Positions 9,353-22,307 of a stretch of DNA of 64,000 nucleotides are shown here, piece by piece. Source of the DNA: Metabacillus schmidteae. Its GTDB lineage: Bacteria; Bacillota; Bacilli; Bacillales; Bacillaceae. The translations under genes were made by a program, and so were the position numbers. The stretch lies in NCBI RefSeq assembly GCF_903166545.1, contig NZ_CAESCH010000001.1, positions 872,001 to 936,000 on the forward strand, given 5' to 3'. The notes beneath the pieces are model-generated. The model was not told the origin of the DNA. It was given only the letters and a program-made list of their open reading frames with translations, and did not search any database. Each line of letters starts with the position of its first letter. Position 1 is the first letter of the stretch.

Positions 9353-9532
9353 TTAAATCATTTTTACATCTTCTTTGAATGGATATGTGCCATAAAAATT
9401 GGTGTCAAATGTAACGGTATGATTGCTGTAATTCTTAAATGAGAATTCGCTTATAGCTTGCCTTATACCCAACTGGTAATAAATATCCACATTTGATACG
9501 TGATACCTATAATCTAAATAGTAAATAACTCC
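9353..9532 (-). pseudogene. Coding remnant, unknown protein, no start
   Basis: On the minus strand about 59 codons are open between a TGA at 9533-9535 and a TAA at 9353-9355. They read as plausible protein (for example YQLGIRQAISEFSFKNY and VTFDTNFYGTYPF). No ATG and no ribosome binding site are present, so it is either the surviving C-terminus of a lost gene or chance. The family is not recognised. The rest of 8825-9623 shows only the 16-bp repeats and AT-rich sequence. Confidence 0.35.
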
Positions 9533-9623
9533 TCAATTTTCAAACATTCAATTTCATCATTTAATCTACTGGAAATATATGATAATAATGAAGTGGTAAA
9601 GGAAATCGAAAGGGGTCACACTA

Positions 9624-10256
9624 ATGCGTTCATGGCTTATCTATGCCCTAATATTTACACTGGTATTTGTAGGAGGATGTAGTATGGAAAAAGAATTACC
9701 AAATACAGCAGCGTTTCAGGATGAGTTTACAAGTAGTTTGTTAGATTCAACTGAGGAAGTCGAAGAAGGTCACTATTTATTAGAATCAGATACAGGTGGA
9801 TATTTCATGCTTTGGCCTAAAAATGCGGTAACAGACGGACCACCATTTTATCAGAGAACAAAAGATAGCTTCGAAAAAATTATATTTTATGACAGAAATG
9901 AAAAAGAAAATTATAGGGCCTCATTTAGCACAACCTATTCAACATATGGTGAGAGTGCAATTGATTCCAGCCTAGGCCTTTTGAGTGATTCAGTTGGTTA
10001 CAATGGCGAATACGAAAAAATCGAAACAGAAAAAACTCGTATTTATTACGCAAAATCTGAACTTACTTATAAGGGTTCAACAATTTATTTCTTCTTTGGT
10101 TACATTACTTCGAAAGAAAGTCAGAAAGGGTTAGAATATGTTTTTTCAGCAGAGTGTATAGATAGCTCTAAGTCTAATTGTAATATTGATATTAAAAAAG
10201 AAGAAGAGAAGGCTTTACATTATATGAAATCAGTAAAATTCAATAAGGATGAATAG
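9624..10256 (+). CDS. Lipoprotein, candidate immunity partner of the lipase
   Basis: A 210-residue predicted lipoprotein. The ATG at 9624 follows GAAAGGGG. Residues 1-18 form a signal peptide ending in the lipobox VGGC, with Cys19 as lipidation site, so it would face outward on the membrane. The mature part is acidic, with no family I can name (segments YFMLWPKNAVTDGPPFY and ISSKESQK-like loops). It ends in a Lys/Glu-rich helix. The stop at 10254-10256 lies within the ribosome binding site region of the next gene, so the two are translationally linked. A surface lipoprotein directly upstream of a lipase-domain gene fits an immunity protein that shields the producer. That role is inferred from known type VII lipase loci. 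Confidence 0.7.
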   Translation: MRSWLIYALIFTLVFVGGCSMEKELPNTAAFQDEFTSSLLDSTEEVEEGHYLLESDTGGYFMLWPKNAVTDGPPFYQRTKDSFEKIIFYDRNEKENYRASFSTTYSTYGESAIDSSLGLLSDSVGYNGEYEKIETEKTRIYYAKSELTYKGSTIYFFFGYITSKESQKGLEYVFSAECIDSSKSNCNIDIKKEEEKALHYMKSVKFNKDE

Positions 10257-10266
10257 AGGTAGCAAA

Positions 10267-10872
10267 ATGAGTAATGAAGAATTACTAAACACTGATATTC
10301 TCAGAGCAAGGGTTATGGATTTGGAATATGAAAATCTAACTAACAAAGAAGTTGAAAGTGAAATAAGGCGTATTTATTATGAGGAAACTGGGAAAAAGTT
10401 AACGACTAATGTGACTATATATCGTTCAGATGACATCCTCGAAGACCAAAGAAAAAACGAGATAGATAGTGGATTTGATGGAACAATTATACACTTCCAA
10501 AATGAAGAGCAAAAAATTAATCAGTCAATTACAATAACTAGGGGAAGTGAACTAGGAGAAAAGGACACTTGGAGGCCAATTGATTGGACATATAATTTAA
10601 TGGGCATTTTTGTTGGAGGGACTGATAATCAGTATTCAGATGCAAAAAGATTTTATGATGATGTTCATAGTATTATTCAGAATAGAAATAATAATTTACC
10701 TAGCTTAGAGAAGTATGGATACGGCCATTCTTTGGGAGGTAATAATATAACAATTTTACAACTGATGTCGAGGGATGAAAATGATTTAAGATTTAAAGAT
10801 GTATATGCTATTAATGATGCCGCACCTTCAGCATATCAACTTGCAGTAATAGACAATGAATTCAGAGCATAA
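10267..10872 (+). CDS. Lipase-domain N-terminal part, frameshifted effector
   Basis: About 201 residues of an alpha/beta-hydrolase-like lipase. The ATG at 10267 lies six bases after AGAGGT; an ATG at 10249 overlapping the lipoprotein gene lacks a site. The nucleophile elbow GYGHSLGGNN places the catalytic Ser at about residue 155, and NDAAPSAYQL follows. The family resembles the lipase-like DUF6792 proteins of Bacillus, a recalled link. The frame ends at TAA 10870-10872. From about 10869 the +1 frame continues without a stop as RTEFQIDNDEDIYNIPE into the next entry. One gene has therefore been split by a single-base indel, or the base is a sequencing error. There is no signal peptide, so export would need a specialised route such as type VII secretion. 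Confidence 0.75.
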   Translation: MSNEELLNTDILRARVMDLEYENLTNKEVESEIRRIYYEETGKKLTTNVTIYRSDDILEDQRKNEIDSGFDGTIIHFQNEEQKINQSITITRGSELGEKDTWRPIDWTYNLMGIFVGGTDNQYSDAKRFYDDVHSIIQNRNNNLPSLEKYGYGHSLGGNNITILQLMSRDENDLRFKDVYAINDAAPSAYQLAVIDNEFRA

Positions 10873-12398
10873 TAAGAACGGAATTCCAAATAGATAATGA
10901 CGAAGACATCTACAACATCCCCGAAAACGAACTAAAAGCCTTCACCGAAGAATACTACAAAAACAAAATCGACGAAACAACCATCAACCACCTTACAGCT
11001 GAAGAGGATATGTTATACGGAGTAAGCGGTGTTCGGGGTTTTCTTGAAATCGGAGATCGCGATGGCTTTCTCGATACAGATCCACGTTATAAAGGCATTC
11101 GTGAGTTAATTGATAAAATCCCTAATAAAGATTTACGGTCGATTCAAATGTTTCTCTCAAATTACTCAACAACATATAACACGGAAGGGATCGATGGTTT
11201 TTTGAGAGGTCTTACCGGATTTAACCCGACTGTTGTTGATTCAATTCTTACTTCTTCAAATGAATTTTCCGAAACAGTTGAAAAAATTCAGAAGTCGGTA
11301 GATGGGTTAGAGAAGCCATTTACTGATGTAACGAATGCGGATTCTTTTTTGTCGTTTACAAAAGAATATTTGACGCTTCCATTAGATTTCTTAGGTGAAA
11401 ACCTAAACCTTCAAAAAGAGGTACTAACTGGCTTTTTTCAAACAGTCGGAAACTTAACGGGACTAATTGTTGAGGCTGTTCCGATGATCATTGATATGGC
11501 TGAGAAACTGCCTAAGCTTATTAGCAATGTGAAAGTGTTATACCAGAACTTTGATCCGATTCTTCAAGCCTTTGTTGATGTTGGCTTTATCAGTCAGGTT
11601 GAAAAAGATAAGATCATTTCTTATGTTAAAGAAATTGAAACGAGTTTAGAAACCATTCAAGCAACACTTGATGAATTCCTAGATCCTTCAACGCTTTCAG
11701 CTTTAAACTCAAAGGATCCGATGAATCAAATGAAGGAGATTGCGAAGATTATTGCTGCCTTGCAAACGATTAATGCTGAAGTAAGTGATATAAAAGAAGC
11801 TCTTGAAGGATTAAAAAATGTAGATACTAGTTTTATGGAGCACTTTAGTGGAAGTGCCCATGCACATGGGCTTGATGCTGTTGTCAATGGACTTTCACAG
11901 GATAAAAATATCAGCTATGTAAACAATGATATGTACATGTCATCTGCTGGAAGTGATGAGATTAAAGTCAATATTTCCTCATCGGTTCGTATTTACCAAA
12001 AAGGTCTAGCAATCTCTCAGGAAAAAGAAAGCAATGTTAATAGATTAAAAACGTTGTTTACCAGTGAATATATGGATGATTATGATGAAAGAATGCAGCA
12101 CATCATGGAAAAAATTCATATGATGGAATCGAATCCAAAACAGTATTCATACCTATTAACACAGACCTTTTCATATCCGGTAGGCGGGTATTACGAATTA
12201 ACGAAAATGAATGTCAATGAACAGCTTCCGCCATTGCCGGCAACATTTCATCAATCATTTTCGCAAATGATCGAAACAATTGAGGCTGAAATTAAGAAAG
12301 AAAAATTGCTTGTGAAAAAAATTAGAGATTCTATTGAAGATTTATTTTCAGAAGAAGAAAGAATATCTAAAATGTTTGATTATCATTATGGAGGTTAA
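10872..12398 (+). CDS. Helical C-terminal part of the lipase effector (LXG-like?)
   Basis: This open stretch of about 508 codons (an internal ATG at 11010 gives 462) is the continuation of the lipase gene in the +1 frame. After a GDRDGFLDTDPRYKGI segment it is almost wholly helical, with long amphipathic stretches (for instance VEKDKIISYVKEIETSLETI and MKEIAKIIAALQTINAEV). It lacks membrane segments and a recognised catalytic motif. A helical domain behind an N-terminal lipase is the order of reverse-orientation LXG effectors such as Staphylococcus aureus TslA, where the C-terminal helical part is the export and targeting module. The match is by architecture only. If translated separately from 11010 it would lack the enzyme. 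It ends 7 bases before the next start. Confidence 0.65.
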   Translation: MRTEFQIDNDEDIYNIPENELKAFTEEYYKNKIDETTINHLTAEEDMLYGVSGVRGFLEIGDRDGFLDTDPRYKGIRELIDKIPNKDLRSIQMFLSNYSTTYNTEGIDGFLRGLTGFNPTVVDSILTSSNEFSETVEKIQKSVDGLEKPFTDVTNADSFLSFTKEYLTLPLDFLGENLNLQKEVLTGFFQTVGNLTGLIVEAVPMIIDMAEKLPKLISNVKVLYQNFDPILQAFVDVGFISQVEKDKIISYVKEIETSLETIQATLDEFLDPSTLSALNSKDPMNQMKEIAKIIAALQTINAEVSDIKEALEGLKNVDTSFMEHFSGSAHAHGLDAVVNGLSQDKNISYVNNDMYMSSAGSDEIKVNISSSVRIYQKGLAISQEKESNVNRLKTLFTSEYMDDYDERMQHIMEKIHMMESNPKQYSYLLTQTFSYPVGGYYELTKMNVNEQLPPLPATFHQSFSQMIETIEAEIKKEKLLVKKIRDSIEDLFSEEERISKMFDYHYGG

Positions 12399-12405
12399 CA
12401 ATTTT

Positions 12406-12735
12406 ATGGGTTCTTTTACAATAAGCCATAACTTTGCAGAATCAAAAGAACTGAGCTATAAAGTTACCCCTTTTAAAAGTACAATTGAAGAAATACGTCA
12501 TTTAGGGACTGACTTTACTACATTTATGAAAAAAGAAATGGAACAAGAAAACGGAGAACTAGTCGACGCTATTATTCAAGAAATAGTCAACCAACATCGC
12601 AATCATAATCTTATACTGGATCACTGTGAAGATGCCTTAACCGCTATGGCAAACAACTATACAAATTATGTAAATGACAGGCGAACACAGGATGTGACAC
12701 TTTATTATACATTTAATGCTTTCGATGAAGGTTAA
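12406..12735 (+). CDS. Small helical protein, possible effector partner (TlaA/Lap-like)
   Basis: A 109-residue protein with ATG 12406 placed ten bases after GGAGGT, which itself overlaps the end of the preceding gene. It is predicted as a helical hairpin with no signal peptide and no membrane segment. The segment IEEIRHLGTDFTTFMKKEME is followed by EIVNQHRNHNLILDHCED. Small helical partner proteins of this size accompany LXG-type effectors and help target them to the type VII machinery, so this is its likely job. No WXG motif is present and no family was recognised. It is the last gene of the cluster, before a terminator. Confidence 0.6.
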   Translation: MGSFTISHNFAESKELSYKVTPFKSTIEEIRHLGTDFTTFMKKEMEQENGELVDAIIQEIVNQHRNHNLILDHCEDALTAMANNYTNYVNDRRTQDVTLYYTFNAFDEG

Positions 12736-12744
12736 TTTCGTGGG

Positions 12745-12770
12745 GGACTTACTTAAGGTAGTCCTTTTTA
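12745..12770 (+). terminator. Terminator of the lipase cluster
   Basis: GGACT and AGTCC close a hairpin followed by TTTTTA shortly after the last stop codon of the cluster. Confidence 0.6.
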
Positions 12771-12912
12771 TGTTGCATAAAAATCGGTTCATAAAGTACT
12801 TAGGTCTCAAAATTAGGTTGCTTCTTTATTATCTCTAATTTTTGAAACTTATATCATATTTGTACGTATAATAGGAAGAACTAATTATAAACCCTAAAAA
12901 AAGGTGGTCAAC

Positions 12913-13236
12913 ATGAATAGACAAACAGTCAAAACATTAAAGTGGATATCGGGTGGACTTGAAGCTCTTCTAGGTATACCGATTATAGGAGGAAGTATTG
13001 TATTAGGGTTCGCGTGGACGCCATTAATAATTATGTTGGTTTTTCATATCGTCGTATTGATATTTGCGAAAAATGTTGGAGTTAAAGCGAACGGTAATAT
13101 ACTTGGAATCGTCACATCAGCTATCGGATGGATCCCTATTGTCGGTATGATTATGCATATATTATCGGCGATATTTATTCTTTTGGATGCAGCAAGTCAG
13201 GATAAAAAACCGGATATCATTGATATGAAAGAATAA
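12913..13236 (+). CDS. Small membrane protein, unknown
   Basis: A 107-residue protein. The ATG at 12913 follows AAGGTGG by five bases, which decides it over the in-frame GTG at 12904. Three hydrophobic stretches (about 14-35, 38-55 with PLIIMLVFHIVVLIFA, and 66-92 with IGWIPIVGMIMHILSAIFIL) suggest a compact multi-helix membrane protein. The tail SQDKKPDIIDMKE is charged and cytoplasmic. No family is recognised and no functional partner is adjacent. It is a single-gene unit ending in a terminator. Confidence 0.7.
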   Translation: MNRQTVKTLKWISGGLEALLGIPIIGGSIVLGFAWTPLIIMLVFHIVVLIFAKNVGVKANGNILGIVTSAIGWIPIVGMIMHILSAIFILLDAASQDKKPDIIDMKE

Positions 13237-13247
13237 TATTCCAAAGG

Positions 13248-13282
13248 AAAGACTTTATCGATTAAACCGATAAGGTCTTTTT
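13248..13282 (+). terminator. Terminator
   Basis: AAAGACTTTATCG pairs with CGATAAGGTCTTT with one G-T pair and is followed by T residues. Confidence 0.85.
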
Positions 13283-13429
13283 TAATTATCATGTTTTCAC
13301 TTATATACAATTTTATTTTTCTGATATTTAAACTTTCATAAAAACTCACTTGTATTACTGTGAATTAACTGATAATATTATTAAATTATTAATATTCTGA
13401 AATAACTAAAAGAAAGAAGGGGACAACAT

Positions 13430-13633
13430 ATGGGCAAAAAATTTACAATTATTATCTTAGTCATTTTGCCTTTTATCCTTATGCTTGGAGCATTACCTTT
13501 TGTAAATCGAATTGATCCTATTATTCTAGGGTTGCCATTTTTTCATTTTTGGCTATTTTTAGGAATGATTATTACTCCAATATGTTCGTATGTAATTTAT
13601 CGATTACAAAAGTCAGAAGGGAGTATTGAATGA
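13430..13633 (+). CDS. yhjC: DUF3311 membrane subunit paired with a symporter (YhjC-like)
   Basis: A 67-residue protein with two membrane helices (IIILVILPFILMLGALPF and FFHFWLFLGMIITPICSYVI) and the short polar tail YRLQKSEGSIE. The ATG at 13430 follows AAGAAGGGG. This is the usual form of the DUF3311 proteins encoded just before SSS-type symporters, as with yhjC-yhjB in B. subtilis. Its stop overlaps the start of the symporter gene (ATGATGA), so the two are co-translated and probably form one transporter. Its role is thought to be accessory to the symporter. Confidence 0.85.
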   Translation: MGKKFTIIILVILPFILMLGALPFVNRIDPIILGLPFFHFWLFLGMIITPICSYVIYRLQKSEGSIE

Positions 13634-15132
13634 TGCAAGGGAATTTAACAGCTTTGTTAATCACAAGTTTTATTGTTTTAACTGTGGTTTTAATCGGGTT
13701 TATTGCAGGACGAAATAAAGCTAGTAGAAGTTCTGTAGAAGAGTGGTCTGTTGGTGGCAGACGATTTGGACCATTACTGGTTTGGCTTTTAGTAGGTGCG
13801 GATTTATATACGGCTTATACATTTTTAGGGTTAACTAGTACAGCTTATACTGGCGGGAGCCTTGCGTTTTTTGCGATTCCTTATACAATTATTGCTTTCT
13901 TTACGTCTTATTTCTATCTTCCAAAGCTTTGGAAGGTTTCGAAGAATCGTAAGTTAACAACACTTGCGGATTATGCAAAGGAACGATTTGATAGTAAGTT
14001 TTTATCATTATTAATCGCCGTTGTTGGTGTTTTAATGTTAATTCCTTATATTGATTTACAGTTAGCGGGGATCCAAGATACGCTGACAGTAGCGGGGACA
14101 GGATTTATTAATGTTAAAGTTGTTGTTGTTTTATCATTCTTATTAGTAGCCCTTTATACATTCTTTAGTGGTATCAAGGGACCGACCTATACAGCGATCA
14201 TCAAAGATATTTTGGTTTGGGTTATTATGTTATTCCTTGTTGTCTCACTTCCCATCATTCACTTTGGAGGCTGGGGTTCAATGATGGATAAACTTGTCGT
14301 AGAATCTCCCCAGCTACTAACGATCCCTACATCAGGACCCAAAAGTTATCCATGGTTTATCACGGCATCATTAGTATCAGGATTAGCATTATTTATGTGG
14401 GCTCATGCTGCAACTGGTGTATTTACTGCTAAAAGTGCTGATGCACTTCGTAAAAATGCGATCTTTTTGCCGTTTTATAATATTGTGTTGATTCTTGTTA
14501 TTTTCCTTGGCTTTGTTGCATTTCATGTACTGCCGGAAGGAAGCGATCCACGTTTTGCTTTATTAAATTTAATTCAAATGTCTTATGGTGGAGTGGTTCA
14601 AGGACTGGCATATTCTACAATTGCATTGGCATCACTTATTCCTTGTTCGATCATGGCAATTGGTGCTTCAAACCTGTTTGCAAATAATATCTACCGTGAT
14701 TTTATTAATCCTAAGGTAAAACCGGAAAGATTAACATTGATTACCCGTTCGATGGTATTTGTTGTTATTGGACTAGCCTTAGTTTTTGGCATGATCTTCC
14801 CGACTGCACTTGTATCGCTTCAGCTTCTTGGTGTTTCAGGAATGGTTCAAATCTTCCCTGCCATTGTTTTTAGTTTGTTCTGGAGAAAACAAACGAAGGA
14901 AGCAACTATAATGGGCTTAATCATTGGACTTATTGTTACCTTTACTGTTTACGCAACTGGAAACTCTTTTGGTATTTATGAAGGATTCTGGGGGTTACTC
15001 GCAAATGTCATTACACTTGCAGTTCTAAATCCTATTTTTGTTAAGAAGGCAATGAACAAAACGAATCCTGTGATTGATGAATTGTTTCCGGGACAGCAAG
15101 ACTCGCTTATGAAAACACAGAAAGGTGCATAG
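13630..15132 (+). CDS. yhjB: Sodium:solute symporter (SSS family, YhjB-like)
   Basis: A 500-residue integral membrane protein with about 13 predicted helices, which fits the SSS family. The N-terminal motif EEWSVGGRRFGPLLVWLL is the conserved first-helix signature, and GPTYTAIIKDILVWVIM and ALASLIPCSIMAIGASNLF are typical mid-protein segments. It should import a small organic acid or amino-acid-like solute with sodium; the substrate cannot be told from sequence. Start is ATG 13630, overlapping the DUF3311 gene (ATG 13633 is also possible). The C-terminus DSLMKTQKGA is cytoplasmic. No catabolic genes lie beside it to reveal the substrate. Confidence 0.9.
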   Translation: MMQGNLTALLITSFIVLTVVLIGFIAGRNKASRSSVEEWSVGGRRFGPLLVWLLVGADLYTAYTFLGLTSTAYTGGSLAFFAIPYTIIAFFTSYFYLPKLWKVSKNRKLTTLADYAKERFDSKFLSLLIAVVGVLMLIPYIDLQLAGIQDTLTVAGTGFINVKVVVVLSFLLVALYTFFSGIKGPTYTAIIKDILVWVIMLFLVVSLPIIHFGGWGSMMDKLVVESPQLLTIPTSGPKSYPWFITASLVSGLALFMWAHAATGVFTAKSADALRKNAIFLPFYNIVLILVIFLGFVAFHVLPEGSDPRFALLNLIQMSYGGVVQGLAYSTIALASLIPCSIMAIGASNLFANNIYRDFINPKVKPERLTLITRSMVFVVIGLALVFGMIFPTALVSLQLLGVSGMVQIFPAIVFSLFWRKQTKEATIMGLIIGLIVTFTVYATGNSFGIYEGFWGLLANVITLAVLNPIFVKKAMNKTNPVIDELFPGQQDSLMKTQKGA

Positions 15133-15222
15133 CATTAAAGAGCAATGCTGCAATAATATACTATAGTAATTAAATTTTAAGATGTAATATTCAATGAGAA
15201 GAACCTAAAAAGGAGTTATCTC

Positions 15223-15798
15223 ATGAATATTATATCTTTTTTATTATACTGTTTTATAGTGACCTTCACGCCGGGGCCGACGAATATTGTCATTTTATCC
15301 ACAGTCCATAACATGGGGACTAAAAGGGCGATGGAATATACGTATGGTGCCACGATTGCGTTTGGTTTATTACTATTTATTTCAGCTATGTTGAATGCTG
15401 TGCTTGTGGAAGTCTTACCGAAAATTTTAATGGTTATGCAAATTATCGGAAGCATGTATATGTTCTATCTCGCGTATCAAATTTATAAAGCGGATAAATC
15501 AAAGTTGACTGTAAAAAAGGATGGATCCTTCATGTCAGGATTCCTCATGCAGTTTTTAAATCCGAAGGTGATCCTTTTTACCATGACTGTCATACCAACC
15601 TTTATTATGCCTCACTATAAGGCAATACCTGCAGTAACAATCGGTGTTTTCGCAATAACTCTCATTGGATTTTTAGCATTTTTAACATGGGTTCTATTCG
15701 GGACAATCTTTAAGGAGTTTTTGCAGAAGCATAATAAAATTGTGAATGTATTCATGGCATTATTTTTAGCGTATTCTGGAATTATGATCTGGATGTAG
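15223..15798 (+). CDS. LysE/RhtB-family amino acid exporter
   Basis: A 191-residue membrane protein with six predicted helices. The family signature FTPGPTNIVILST is at residues 14-26, and GFLMQFLNPKVILFTMTVIP at about 105-125 holds the second conserved motif (N-P-K). Members export amino acids or their analogues with the proton gradient. The ATG at 15223 follows AAAAAGGAG. The AraC-type regulator gene starts 18 bases after its stop, so the two are likely one operon and the regulator probably controls the exporter. Confidence 0.9.
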   Translation: MNIISFLLYCFIVTFTPGPTNIVILSTVHNMGTKRAMEYTYGATIAFGLLLFISAMLNAVLVEVLPKILMVMQIIGSMYMFYLAYQIYKADKSKLTVKKDGSFMSGFLMQFLNPKVILFTMTVIPTFIMPHYKAIPAVTIGVFAITLIGFLAFLTWVLFGTIFKEFLQKHNKIVNVFMALFLAYSGIMIWM

Positions 15799-15815
15799 TG
15801 TAAGAGGTGAATGTA

Positions 15816-16592
15816 ATGGAGAAATTTATCTATAAAAAATCGGTTGGTGTTACTGCGTTGTCAGCTAGTATGATAGATTTTACGTATAAAAAGCATGCGC
15901 ATCAGGAGTATGCAGTTGGTGTAACGTTGCGTGGTATTCAGCAATATACACTTGATGGCAGTTTGCAATTATCATATCCAAATGGTGTTATGCTTTTTAA
16001 TCCGGAACAGCCACATGATGGAATGGCTCATGATAAGACTGGACTGGATTATGTGATGCTATATATAGAGCCGCAAATGCTTTTAGAGGTTGCTGAGAAA
16101 AAGGAGATAGTATGTTTTTCAAGTCCTATTGTATATGACCATAGACTTGAACAAAGTATATTAAGACTTTCTAATGCAATATTAAGTGGGAAAGATGAGG
16201 ATTTGTGCAGTGAATTGCTTTTATCCCTCACAGATATCCTAATTCAACCTGATCTTTCTACATCTTATAAGAAAGATAATACCTTCATTAAAAAAGCGAA
16301 GGATATGCTGCACGCGAACTTAGATCAAGTACTGAAACTTGATGAGATTAGCAAAGAACTGAATTTATCAAAATATAAGTTTATTCGATTATTCAAGGCT
16401 CATACGGGAATTTCTCCATACCAATACTTTCTTAACTGCAAGATTGAACGGGCAAAGAGATTGATAGAAAAAAACAAAGATATTTATTCAGCTGTAGTTG
16501 AGTGTGGATTTGTAGACTTAGCTCATTTAAATAAGCATTTTAAAAAGGTATATGGAACGACAGCATTTGAGTATATGACACATTTAAAATAG
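15816..16592 (+). CDS. AraC-family transcriptional regulator
   Basis: A 258-residue regulator. ATG 15816 is chosen because AAGAGGTG ends six bases upstream. The N-terminal half is a cupin-type sensor (HAHQEYAVGVTLRGIQQY at about 27-44, with the two His of an AraC_binding fold). The C-terminal half (about 160-258) has two helix-turn-helix motifs, the first around LDEISKELNLSKYKFIRLFK and the second in YSAVVECGFVDLAHLNKHFK, ending in FEYMTH. It follows the LysE-type exporter gene directly and probably senses the exporter's substrate. No terminator is evident before the rRNA promoters 40 bases downstream, so read-through is possible. Confidence 0.88.
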   Translation: MEKFIYKKSVGVTALSASMIDFTYKKHAHQEYAVGVTLRGIQQYTLDGSLQLSYPNGVMLFNPEQPHDGMAHDKTGLDYVMLYIEPQMLLEVAEKKEIVCFSSPIVYDHRLEQSILRLSNAILSGKDEDLCSELLLSLTDILIQPDLSTSYKKDNTFIKKAKDMLHANLDQVLKLDEISKELNLSKYKFIRLFKAHTGISPYQYFLNCKIERAKRLIEKNKDIYSAVVECGFVDLAHLNKHFKKVYGTTAFEYMTHLK

Positions 16593-16631
16593 GAAACGTT
16601 ACTGATTTTAAAAAATATGAAAGAAATTAGC

Positions 16632-16753
16632 TTGACTGTTGAGTAAATATCAGTTATTATAAATTTCTGCCACAAAAAGCAGGAAGAAATGATATTTCAA
16701 AATAATATTTTTTGAAAAATGTTGTTGACTTCATAAACTGTAGGTGGTATGAT
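16632..16753 (+). promoter_or_regulatory. Tandem sigma-A promoters P1 and P2 of rRNA operon 1
   Basis: P1: TTGACT (16632-16637), 17-base spacer, TATTAT (16655-16660). P2: TTGACT (16725-16730), 17-base spacer, TATGAT (16748-16753). Both have ideal spacing. The leader that follows contains CTTTGAAAACTAAACAAAA at about 16784-16802, which resembles the boxA-type antitermination element of Bacillus rRNA leaders. Confidence 0.88.
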
Positions 16754-16881
16754 AAATACCTAGTCGCAAATGACTAGTAAATGATCTTTGAAAACTAAAC
16801 AAAACCAAGCGTGCCAACGTTAATTTCGATTAACAAAAACGTACTATATAGTACAAAACTTTTATGAGCTACATCAAACAC

Positions 16882-21579
<4,698 letters not shown>

Positions 21580-21654
21580 AAAGCGTAAGCTTAGTGAATT
21601 AAATTGTGAATCGTTATCTAGTTTTGAAGGAACATGCCTTCAAACTTTATATTA

Positions 21655-21770
<116 letters not shown>

Positions 21771-21780
21771 AAGAAGAGGA

Positions 21781-21812
21781 AAAAGATCAGTAGAGATACT
21801 GGTCTTTTTTTT
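21781..21812 (+). terminator. Terminator of rRNA operon 1
   Basis: AAAAGATCAGT and ACTGGTCTTTT pair around AGAGAT, followed by T residues. The same hairpin follows the 5S gene and 5S fragments of operon 2. Confidence 0.9.
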
Positions 21813-21841
21813 GTATATGGAGTTTACCTGATATGTAGATT

Positions 21842-21957
21842 TTTGATGAATTTTGTAGAATAGTAGATAAATTAAAATAATCGAAGATAAATTGCTGTAA
21901 ATCGAAGATAAAATGAAATAATCGTTGATAAATCTTCATAATCGAAGATAAATTAAC
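21842..21957 (+). repeat. Array of 20-21-bp degenerate repeats (TCGAAGATAAA core)
   Basis: Units begin near 21842, 21862, 21882, 21903, 21923 and 21943, so the spacing is 20-21 bases. The shared core is TCGAAGATAAA or TCGTTGATAAA, followed by about nine variable bases. The same array recurs almost unchanged at 39143-39260, and a related array lies at 56111-56276. Confidence 0.75.
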
Positions 21958-21991
21958 TTAACTCTATGTTGGTATTCTGAAAAGCTGGGAA

Positions 21992-22141
21992 ATGCAATCT
22001 TTACTGACTGTTAAAGAAATTGATGGTGAAATTGAGAGACAAAAAACTGTAGCCATGCATAGTGAATCTACGGAATCTTTACATACTGGACGAGATATTC
22101 CGAGTGGATTGAATCTTGATATAACTGCTGGTGAAGAATAA
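21992..22141 (+). other. 49-codon open frame, possible gene remnant
   Basis: The reading MQSLLTVKEIDGEIERQKT runs to a TAA at 22139-22141. Its composition is protein-like, but there is no ribosome binding site and the frame is open further upstream (LKSWE). It is probably a fragment of a lost gene, with no family recognised. The rest of 22142-22307 is the leader of the next gene. Confidence 0.3.
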
Positions 22142-22307
22142 TAAATATGAGGAAAATCACTCATAGGAAATGAAGGTAAATCAACATCTCCTAAAGATTC
22201 TCCTAGATTAATTGCGGCTAATACTTAAATTCTATGAAAAAGTAAATATTAGGAAACCTCTATAAATGGATCGTATACCTATTATCATATGAAATTGGAG
22301 GTAACTT

